Assembly (NCBI GenBank): GCA_018648265.1
Contig: JABGRN010000023.1
Coordinates: 1-59,054, forward strand
Direction of reading: 5' to 3'
Source: Prolixibacteraceae bacterium
GTDB taxonomy: Bacteria; Bacteroidota; Bacteroidia; Bacteroidales; Prolixibacteraceae
DNA length: 59,054 nucleotides
Positions 45,560 through 52,871 of this stretch are shown piece by piece. Below the pieces are notes generated by a model. The model made no database searches, had not been told where the DNA came from, and saw only the letters and a list, made by a program, of their open reading frames with translations. Within the stretch, counting starts at the first letter, position 1, and each line of letters starts with the position of its first letter. Both the position numbers and the translations under genes were made by a program.

Positions 45560-46492
45560 ATGAAAGTATTAGGACTTGACCGCGTTGTAATCATGGTCAA
45601 AGATATGGACAAAGCCTTAGATTTTTTTAGCGGGAAATTAGGAATGGATTTTCTTGAACTTGATCCTGAAATATCAAAAAGGGACGGGGTATTCAGTTAC
45701 ATATGTCATGAAACTCAAGTTCATTTGATTTCACCCATCTTTCCAATACCCAAAAATGCGGTTCCGGTATTTAAACAAATGGAGCTTCTGGAAAAGAAAG
45801 CGGCTTTTTTATGTGCAATCACTTTTTTTGTTGATGATATTGAGCAAACAAAAAAAGTACTTGAAGAAAGCGGACATAAAATTCTTTTTCAATATAAAAA
45901 AAGCAATGATTACAGTACAATAGGATTAGGTAATTTTGAAGAACTTATAATTAGAACCAGCTTTAATATAGTTATCGGCTTCGTTCAATATAATCACTGT
46001 AAGGGAAATAAAAAAGAGATTGTAAAAAACAAAAATGGACTCAAAATTACAGAGCTGGATAGAGTAATCCTGATGATCAACGATATGGATGAAGCTCTGG
46101 AATTTTTCTCAGGTATCCTTTGTATAAAGTTTAAAGAAACCGATAAAGAAACCCAGGAAAATGCCTATAACCGAGGGTGTGTTTCGCTTGATAACCACTT
46201 GCACCTGGTTCAACCGTATATCCCAATGCCCGAATCTGCCCCGCCTCCATTACAAATTGCTTCAAAATTAATTCAGAAAGAAAAAGGTATTTTATCTCTT
46301 TCAATTTTTAAATCAGATGACAGCAGAGATTCAAAAAATAGAATGGAAAAAATGGGATACAAAGTATTAAATTCGTGGGAAGATGATAACGACTATGCAT
46401 CGGTTGGCATAACGAATCTTTACGAATACTTGTTTGATACTGTTGATGAAGTTGGTTTACCAACAGTAATAAGTCAATGGGATGAGGAGTAA
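45560..46492 (+). CDS. tandem-VOC (glyoxalase/bleomycin-resistance fold) protein
   Basis: A 310-residue protein made of two VOC halves: LGLDRVVIMVKDMDKALDFF at the start and ITELDRVILMINDMDEALEFF near residue 165, each followed by FSGKLGMDF or FSGILCIKF. The first strand has Asp where typical VOC metallo-enzymes have His. Later ligand candidates (VHLISP/LHLVQP and the acidic EELII/YEYLF) remain. The double form suggests a fused dimer. It may be a metal enzyme or a binding protein. A TTG start six codons earlier is unlikely; the ATG at 45560 is used. Confidence 0.8.
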   Translation: MKVLGLDRVVIMVKDMDKALDFFSGKLGMDFLELDPEISKRDGVFSYICHETQVHLISPIFPIPKNAVPVFKQMELLEKKAAFLCAITFFVDDIEQTKKVLEESGHKILFQYKKSNDYSTIGLGNFEELIIRTSFNIVIGFVQYNHCKGNKKEIVKNKNGLKITELDRVILMINDMDEALEFFSGILCIKFKETDKETQENAYNRGCVSLDNHLHLVQPYIPMPESAPPPLQIASKLIQKEKGILSLSIFKSDDSRDSKNRMEKMGYKVLNSWEDDNDYASVGITNLYEYLFDTVDEVGLPTVISQWDEE

Positions 46493-46495
46493 AAT

Positions 46496-46798
46496 ATGAA
46501 AAACCTAAAATTTGCCCATGTAGCTCTTTCATGTAACGACATTATTGCATCTCAGGTTGGTAGCGTCGATAAATTTATTGCATCAATGGGTACTGAAGTT
46601 GTAATTACATTAGGTCCACCACAATTTGATGGTTTTATCAAATATGCAGAAGCATGTGGGGCTAAAGGATATCGCGTCGAAAAAATCGAGGACTTTGCCC
46701 CAGTTTTACAATTAGCAATAAAATCAAAAAAGCCAGTTTTAATAGATGTCGTTGTTGAAAGTGAAGTTTATCCACCTTTTGCATTGGGTAAAGTTTAA
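46496..46798 (+). pseudogene. VOC-start / ThDP-enzyme C-terminus chimera
   Basis: A 100-codon frame 3 nt after the VOC gene. Codons 1-16 (LKFAHVALSCND) look like the first strand of a VOC domain. From about codon 49 it matches the last 52 residues of the ThDP enzymes (KYAEACGAKGYRVEKIEDF, then IDVVVESEVYPPF, which is almost identical to copy 1). No cofactor site is included. It looks like a deletion scar joining two genes, perhaps from a lost third ThDP copy. It could still be translated. Confidence 0.7.
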
Positions 46799-46903
46799 AA
46801 TGATAAATAATTTGAAAAACGTGAATGGCATTTTATGAAATCAAAATAAAAAATGAATATCGTAACAGAAGTTCTAAATAATTTGAAAAACTAAAATGAT
46901 AAA
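46796..46903. repeat. direct repeats in a 187-nt gap
   Basis: TAAATAATTTGAAAAAC occurs at 46804-46820 and 46875-46891, and TAAAATGATAAA at 46796-46807 and 46892-46903. The pattern suggests a local duplication around the deletion scar. Confidence 0.7.
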
Positions 46904-46985
46904 ATAATCTAAATGCCAATTTTTTTTAATCTAATACTGTAAATAGCTTTTAGGACAGTTTTCTTAATCTAAAATCTACACAAAA

Positions 46986-47555
46986 ATGAAACTAAGCGGA
47001 AAAAAAATAGGGATACTTTTTGAAAGTGATTTTTACGAGAATGAAATCTTTTATTACAAATATCGTTTCCCGGAAGAAGGGGCTGAAATCCATTTCCTCT
47101 CGCGGTTATGGGGGCAGGATAAGATTACATTTGTTGGGCATGAATACAAAGCAACAATGGATTGTTGGGAAAGCTTTGAAAATATGAGTGAAGGCGAATT
47201 AAGTAGTTATTCTGCAATTATAGTTCCATCGGGAATGGTAGCCGATCGCCTTCGTTACACCGAGGATGTCACGAAAATCCCACCAGCTACCCAGTTTCTA
47301 ATGAGGGCTTTTGCCCACAAAAAAATAGTCAAAGGAATTATTTGTCATGGACTATGGCTGGTAGCACCGGCTACAAATTTGGTAAAAGGGAGAAAATTGG
47401 TCTGTCACAATAATTTGATAGGTGATGCTAAAGCTTATGGAGCCGTTTATACCGATGAGGATGTAGTTGTAGATGCTGATTTAGTAAGCGGACGTTCCGG
47501 TGATCATGCCCACCTTTTTGCACGAAAAATTATCGAGATTCTCAGTAAAGGATAG
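46986..47555 (+). CDS. DJ-1/PfpI-family protein
   Basis: A 189-residue protein of the classic DJ-1/PfpI length. The nucleophile lies in KGIICHGLWLVAPA with Cys120 followed by His, and the acidic partner in LFESDFYENE. This CH pair is typical of PfpI/YhbO-type enzymes (protease or deglycase-like). It differs from the other DJ-1 clan gene of the island in length and in its Cys context. The downstream carbohydrate genes start 43 nt later. Action on reactive aldehydes or glycation products is a family-based guess. Confidence 0.87.
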   Translation: MKLSGKKIGILFESDFYENEIFYYKYRFPEEGAEIHFLSRLWGQDKITFVGHEYKATMDCWESFENMSEGELSSYSAIIVPSGMVADRLRYTEDVTKIPPATQFLMRAFAHKKIVKGIICHGLWLVAPATNLVKGRKLVCHNNLIGDAKAYGAVYTDEDVVVDADLVSGRSGDHAHLFARKIIEILSKG

Positions 47556-47598
47556 TTTTAATCATTGAATTATAAAAAAACATTTAACCCAATTAATC

Positions 47599-49473
47599 AT
47601 GGACATCAACTTCACATTTTCCGATACAATAACAGGTTACGTAACAAATTTCAACCTGAAAGAAAGATGGTTTACTGTTGTAACGTCAGATGAAAAAAAA
47701 TTTAAAATTCATCTTACCGATAATTCATACGCCCGTTTTGTGCGGAATTTGGGTGAGCCCTACCAGGATGCAACAGGGAAAATGAATCATTTATTAGCCC
47801 TGCAACGACAGATGGTATTTGCTTATGGGACATTTTATCCGGGTGAAAGTAAATGTGGGGAAAACCCTGAAAAGAATAACGATTGTGATTCTAAACCAAT
47901 ATTTGAAGCACAACAACTTATTTTCCCGGGAGAGGGACCCGGAAATTATCGGTTCGAAGAACCAGATTGGTGGATTAACCAAATTGATTCAATTGCGCAT
48001 AGTTACCTGGAATGGCAATTTAACCACCCAACCGAAGAAATCGATTATCGGAAATACCGGACGATACTTCAGTTAAGTGGAGAGAAAAAAGGCGACTACC
48101 TTCAAGAAACGGATACCATTTCGCGACTTGTATTTGGCTTTGCTTCGGCATATTTATTAACAGGCAAGGAAGAGTTTTTAGAAGCTGCAGAAAAAGGGAC
48201 ACAATACTTGCGCGATCACATGCGCTTTTACGATCAAGATGAAAATATTGTCTATTGGTATCATGGAGTAAAAGTAGAAGGTGAGAAAGAAACAAAATTG
48301 CTTACTTCTGAATTTGGTGACGATTATGACGCTCTACCCATGTATGAACAGATTTATGCTCTTGCAGGCCCCACCCAGACAATGAGGATTACAGGAGATC
48401 GGAAAATAATGAGTGATATAGACAGAACTTTAGATCTTTTTGAGAAATATTATAAAGACGTAGATGGAGAAGGTTATTTTTCTCATATCGACCCAATCAC
48501 ACTTGATCCAAGGGCAGAATCATTGGGGCATAATAAAGCCAGAAAAAATTGGAATTCGGTAGGTGATCATGCACCGGCATATTTGATTAATTTGTATTTG
48601 GCAACAGGCAAAAAAGAACATGCAGAATTTCTGGAATATACATTCGATACCATTACCAGGTTTTTCCCCGATTATTTAAACAGCCCTTTCGTTCAGGAAA
48701 AATTCTTTGAAGATTGGAGTAAAGATCAAAGTTGGGGCTGGCAACAAAATAGGGCAGTTGCAGGACATAATTTGAAAATAGCCTGGAATCTTTTGCGAAT
48801 GCAGTCTTTAACTCCCAAAGATGAATATTTAGATTTTGCTCGTAAAATTGCAGAAGTAATGCCCGAAGTTGGTTGCGACAGACAACGTGGAGGTTGGTAC
48901 GATGTTGTAGATCGTGTGTATAAACCAGATGGGAAACATCATCAATATGCCTGGCACGATAGAAAAGCCTGGTGGCAACAAGAACAAGCCATACTAGCTT
49001 ATTTAATTCTTCATGGAGTGCTTAAAGATAATGAATATCAGAAATATGCCAGGGAAGTTACTGCGTTCTACAATGCTTTTTTCTTAGATAACGACGATGG
49101 GGCAGTTTATTTTAACACTTTGGCAAACGGAATGCCCTATTTGCTTGGGAACGAAAGGCTTAAAGGAAGCCACTCAATGAGTGGATATCATAGTATGGAA
49201 CTTTGTTTTCTTGCGGCGGTTTATACTAATTTGCTGGTAAAAAGAGAGCCTCTTAACCTTTACTTCAAACCGTATCCAAACGCATTTGAGGATAATAAAC
49301 TACGGGTTTCACCAGATATTTTACCTAAAGGGAGTGTTTACATTCAGGAATGTTTTATTGACGATAAACCTTATACCGATTTTAATGCCGGGGAATTAAT
49401 TGTAAATCTGCCTAAAACCGACAAGCAGGTGAAAGTGAGGGTTAAAATTTCTCCAAAGGCCTGGTTAGATTAA
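47599..49473 (+). CDS. AGE-family (N-acylglucosamine 2-epimerase-like) protein
   Basis: A 624-residue protein with an alpha/alpha barrel of the AGE superfamily in its central 400 residues: conserved His-containing blocks AVAGHNLKIAWNLLR and YAWHDRKAWWQQEQAI. The first 75 residues are an extra beta-type domain (TITGYVTNFNLKERWFTVVT) and the last 70 a beta-rich tail. AGE proteins interconvert hexoses or N-acylhexosamines, or act as glucan-related hydrolases. It lacks a signal peptide, so it acts in the cytosol. It sits between the DJ-1 gene and a STAS gene. The specific substrate is unknown. Confidence 0.85.
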   Translation: MDINFTFSDTITGYVTNFNLKERWFTVVTSDEKKFKIHLTDNSYARFVRNLGEPYQDATGKMNHLLALQRQMVFAYGTFYPGESKCGENPEKNNDCDSKPIFEAQQLIFPGEGPGNYRFEEPDWWINQIDSIAHSYLEWQFNHPTEEIDYRKYRTILQLSGEKKGDYLQETDTISRLVFGFASAYLLTGKEEFLEAAEKGTQYLRDHMRFYDQDENIVYWYHGVKVEGEKETKLLTSEFGDDYDALPMYEQIYALAGPTQTMRITGDRKIMSDIDRTLDLFEKYYKDVDGEGYFSHIDPITLDPRAESLGHNKARKNWNSVGDHAPAYLINLYLATGKKEHAEFLEYTFDTITRFFPDYLNSPFVQEKFFEDWSKDQSWGWQQNRAVAGHNLKIAWNLLRMQSLTPKDEYLDFARKIAEVMPEVGCDRQRGGWYDVVDRVYKPDGKHHQYAWHDRKAWWQQEQAILAYLILHGVLKDNEYQKYAREVTAFYNAFFLDNDDGAVYFNTLANGMPYLLGNERLKGSHSMSGYHSMELCFLAAVYTNLLVKREPLNLYFKPYPNAFEDNKLRVSPDILPKGSVYIQECFIDDKPYTDFNAGELIVNLPKTDKQVKVRVKISPKAWLD

Positions 49474-49521
49474 GTTCATTATTAGTTCGAATTATGCATC
49501 ATCAATTATAAATCAATTAAC

Positions 49522-49851
49522 ATGGAAATAAAAATCAAGACGAAAAATAATATATTGATTATAACACTTAAAGGAAGTATTGACAGCAAAACTGCTCCCG
49601 AAGTACAACAGAAAGTGCTTGAGTCGTCGGTAAATAGCAAGAATGTAATAATCGATCTAACAAGTGTAGATTTTGTTTCAAGTGCCGGCTTAAGGGTTTT
49701 GCTTATGTTGTATCGCCAGATAAAAGTTAAAAATGGGAAAGTCGTTCTGGTTGGGGTCTCCGAAGAAATAACCGATATAATGTCAATGACCGGCTTTATA
49801 AATTTTTTCGAGATTATTGATACTGTAGAAAATGCATTAAACACTTATTAA
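49522..49851 (+). CDS. STAS-domain anti-anti-sigma-type protein 1
   Basis: A 109-residue stand-alone STAS protein. The motif IIDLTSVDFVSSAGLRVLLMLY holds the serine that is phosphorylated in SpoIIAA/RsbV proteins. In partner switching the dephosphorylated form captures the RsbW-like kinase and so frees its target. It lies 48 nt after the AGE gene and 59 nt before glgX. A second STAS gene and the matching ATPase lie after glgX. Confidence 0.9.
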   Translation: MEIKIKTKNNILIITLKGSIDSKTAPEVQQKVLESSVNSKNVIIDLTSVDFVSSAGLRVLLMLYRQIKVKNGKVVLVGVSEEITDIMSMTGFINFFEIIDTVENALNTY

Positions 49852-49857
49852 TTAGCT

Positions 49858-49880
49858 CTTTGTTATAGGCCTAATCAAAG
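49858..49880. other. inverted repeat CTTTG / CAAAG around TAGGCCTA
   Basis: Short hairpin with a palindromic core directly after the first STAS gene and upstream of glgX. Possibly regulatory or weakly terminating. Confidence 0.3.
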
Positions 49881-49910
49881 TAGGTTATAATTCATTAAAA
49901 ATAATTATAA

Positions 49911-52040
49911 ATGGCAGAATTAGATTTTGATACCAGGATCGATTATTATCCTACACATGAACATCAAGGGATAAAATATAGAAGGGGGCACGTTTTACCT
50001 TTTGGGGCAACCATGGTTCCTAATGGTGTAAACTTTTCAATTTATTCAAGTGCGGCATATTCGTGCATTCTTGTTTTGTTTGTAAAAGGTGCTAACGAAC
50101 CATATGCTGAAATTGCCTTTCCCGAAGAATTCAGGATTGGCAATACCTATTCAATGATTGTTTTTGATTTGGATTTTGAATTACTGGAATACGGCTATCG
50201 TATGGATGGTCCTTTTGATCCGGAATCCGGCCATCGTTTCGACAAGTCAAAAATTTTATCCGATCCGTACGCAAAAGCTATAGGAGGTCGAGACAAATGG
50301 TTGGCACCTCCTGATTGGGACAATATTTATTCGCATCGATCCAGATTAGTATTTGAAGATTTTGATTGGGAAACCGATAAACCTCTGGAGACACCTATCG
50401 AAGATCTTGTGGTATATGAAGCCCATGTTCGGGGGTTTACAAATCATCCGTCATCGGGGGTAAAAAACAGGGGGACCTTTGCAGGTGCCAGGGAAAAAAT
50501 ACCCTATTTACTCGATCTAGGTATTAATTGTATTGAACTTATGCCTATTTATGAATATGATGAATACGAACACAGTAAAACAAACCCCGAAACTGGCGAA
50601 CTCCTCGTTAATTATTGGGGCTATAGCACACTAAATTTTTTTGCACCTAAATCGGGATATGCCGCTACCGGAAAATATGGAATGCAGGTTGATGAACTCA
50701 AAACCCTGATTAAGGAATTTCATAAAAATGGAATCGAGGTAATGCTCGATGTGGTTTTCAATCACACTGCCGAAGGTGATCACCGCGGCCCTACAATTTC
50801 TTTTAAAGGAATTGATAATAATACTTACTACATGCTTACACCCGAAGGTTATTATTTTAACTTCTCTGGTACAGGCAATACTCTTAACTGCAATCATCCG
50901 GTTGTAAGGAATATGGTGTTGGATTGTTTGCGTTATTGGGCTTCAGAATATCATATCGATGGTTTTCGGTTCGACCTTGCCGCAATACTTGGAAGGGCAC
51001 AGGATGGTAGCCCATTAAATAATCCGCCTCTTTTAGAATCGCTTGCACACGATCCGGTTTTAGCTAAATGTAAGTTAATTGCAGAAGCCTGGGATGCAGG
51101 AGGTTTGTATCAGGTGGGATCGTTCCCTGCTTATGGTCGATGGGCAGAATGGAACGGCAAATATCGCGATGCCATTCGGCGGTTCCTTAAAGGGGAAGAA
51201 GGATTAATTGGTGAACTATCGCAACGTTTACAGGGATCCCCCGATCTCTACTCCACCCGGGGAACTTCTGCTGGTATTAATTTTATTACCTGTCACGATG
51301 GATTTACCCTTTATGATCTATTTGCATATAACGAAAAACACAACGAGGCAAATGGAGAGAATAATAATGACGGGAACAATGATAATTTCAGTTGGAATTG
51401 TGGTTGCGAAGGCGAAACTGAAGATGAGGGAATTAACATCCTCAGGCATCGTCAAATAAAAAATGCGCTAAGTATATTAATGGTTAGCCAGGGAGTGCCG
51501 ATGGTACTCATGGGCGATGAAATGGGAAGAACAAAATATGGAAATAATAATACTTACTGTCACGATAACGGTTTAAATTGGATGAATTGGGATTTGATAG
51601 ATAAAAATTCAGATATTTATTATTTTGCAAAACACATCATCAACTTTCGGCGAAATCATCCGGTCCTTCGGAATCGAGACCATTTCCGAAACTCCGATTA
51701 CAAAAACACAGGTTATCCCGACATCTCTTTTCATGGAGTACATGCATGGAATGCCGACTGGTCCAAGTCGAGCAGAGTATTAGCAATTATGTTAGATGGG
51801 GGGCATGCAAAAAATGGCTACACCACCGACGACACAATTTATGTAGCTATAAATATGCACTGGGAGGCACTGCCATTTGAAATACCTCAATTACCTGAAA
51901 ACAAAAATTGGCATGTTTCAGTAAATACCGATATGCCACCGCCACACGATTTTCACCAAATAAATAAAGAAGCTGTGCTAGAAAACCAATCATCGTGTAT
52001 TTTGGGACCCCGCTCGGTGGTTATATTGGTGGGAAAATAG
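49911..52040 (+). CDS. glgX: GlgX-type glycogen debranching enzyme (GH13)
   Basis: A 709-residue GH13_11-like enzyme hydrolysing alpha-1,6 branches in glycogen or limit dextrins. An N-terminal CBM48-like domain (PFGATMVPNGVNFSIYSSAA) precedes the barrel. Conserved barrel blocks are VVFNHTAEG, DGFRFDLAA with the nucleophile Asp, LIAEAWDAGG with the acid/base Glu and ITCHDGFTLYD with the third Asp. The C-terminal beta domain closes the protein. It lies between two STAS genes, an unusual context for a storage-sugar enzyme. Confidence 0.95.
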   Translation: MAELDFDTRIDYYPTHEHQGIKYRRGHVLPFGATMVPNGVNFSIYSSAAYSCILVLFVKGANEPYAEIAFPEEFRIGNTYSMIVFDLDFELLEYGYRMDGPFDPESGHRFDKSKILSDPYAKAIGGRDKWLAPPDWDNIYSHRSRLVFEDFDWETDKPLETPIEDLVVYEAHVRGFTNHPSSGVKNRGTFAGAREKIPYLLDLGINCIELMPIYEYDEYEHSKTNPETGELLVNYWGYSTLNFFAPKSGYAATGKYGMQVDELKTLIKEFHKNGIEVMLDVVFNHTAEGDHRGPTISFKGIDNNTYYMLTPEGYYFNFSGTGNTLNCNHPVVRNMVLDCLRYWASEYHIDGFRFDLAAILGRAQDGSPLNNPPLLESLAHDPVLAKCKLIAEAWDAGGLYQVGSFPAYGRWAEWNGKYRDAIRRFLKGEEGLIGELSQRLQGSPDLYSTRGTSAGINFITCHDGFTLYDLFAYNEKHNEANGENNNDGNNDNFSWNCGCEGETEDEGINILRHRQIKNALSILMVSQGVPMVLMGDEMGRTKYGNNNTYCHDNGLNWMNWDLIDKNSDIYYFAKHIINFRRNHPVLRNRDHFRNSDYKNTGYPDISFHGVHAWNADWSKSSRVLAIMLDGGHAKNGYTTDDTIYVAINMHWEALPFEIPQLPENKNWHVSVNTDMPPPHDFHQINKEAVLENQSSCILGPRSVVILVGK

Positions 52041-52108
52041 TAACGGTTGGATTTTATATTCAACCAAAAACAAATAAAAGTATTTATAAATCAATAAAAT
52101 AAAATATT

Positions 52109-52429
52109 ATGAACTTTACGGTAACATCGGAAATAAATAATAAGGTAGCTACACTTACATTGGTCGGATCTTTAGATTCATCGTCCGCTTTTGTTTTTCA
52201 GGAAGAAATTCAAAAAGTAGCCGTACAGTCGCCTGTAGAAATGGTATTAAGGGTTAGCGAACTTAGTTTTATGGCCTCTGCCGGTCTTCGAATGATTGTA
52301 TTTGCAAAACAAAAACTTGGTTCTCAGGTTCAAATTTATATGGTGAGCCCGCAGGATCAAATTATCGACACTCTTCAAATGACAGGGTTTATTCATAGCG
52401 TACATATTGTAGATAAATATCCGGAATAA
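52109..52429 (+). CDS. STAS-domain anti-anti-sigma-type protein 2
   Basis: A 106-residue STAS protein; the phosphoacceptor region is LSFMASAGLRMIVFAKQ with Ser retained. It is clearly different in sequence from the STAS 1 copy, so the two may respond to different inputs or have different partners. Its stop codon abuts the GTG start of the ATPase (no gap), implying tight coupling. With that ATPase it forms the core of a partner switch. Confidence 0.9.
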   Translation: MNFTVTSEINNKVATLTLVGSLDSSSAFVFQEEIQKVAVQSPVEMVLRVSELSFMASAGLRMIVFAKQKLGSQVQIYMVSPQDQIIDTLQMTGFIHSVHIVDKYPE

Positions 52430-52864
52430 GTGGAAGCAAAAAAAATAACATATTCCTATGTTGCCTCCCTTGATGTACTTGAGTCGATACGTGAAATGTT
52501 GACCCAGGCTGGCAACGATATAGGATTAAGTAAAAGGAAAACCTATCAATTAACATTAGCAATTGATGAAATAGCGACAAATGTAATTAAATATGGTTAT
52601 CAGGAAGCGGGGATTTCAGATGGTTTTTTTGATCTAATTATTGAATTTAAAGAAGGGGAATTAATTGTATCCCTTGAAGATACAGCAACGCCGTTCAATC
52701 CGATCGAACATTCCTTACCAACGGAAGAAGATTTAAATATCCCGCTGGAAGAAAGGCCCATTGGTGGCCTGGGCGTAATGATTGCCCGACAAAGTGTAGA
52801 TGAGTTTAAATATGAATTTGTGAACAATAAAAACAGGAACATATTTATTGTCAAAACCAATTAA
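52430..52864 (+). CDS. RsbW/SpoIIAB-like serine kinase (GHKL ATPase)
   Basis: A 144-residue HATPase_c_2 domain. The N box is LAIDEIATNVIKYGYQ (Glu and Asn for Mg-ATP), G1 is LEDTATPFNP, and G2 is RPIGGLGVMIARQSVDEF. In the family these proteins phosphorylate STAS partners and bind sigma factors or other targets. It starts at GTG 52430 immediately after STAS 2. No PP2C phosphatase or sigma gene is in the window, so its target is unknown; the next gene is the STAND protein. Confidence 0.92.
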   Translation: MEAKKITYSYVASLDVLESIREMLTQAGNDIGLSKRKTYQLTLAIDEIATNVIKYGYQEAGISDGFFDLIIEFKEGELIVSLEDTATPFNPIEHSLPTEEDLNIPLEERPIGGLGVMIARQSVDEFKYEFVNNKNRNIFIVKTN

Positions 52865-52871
52865 GCTGAAA

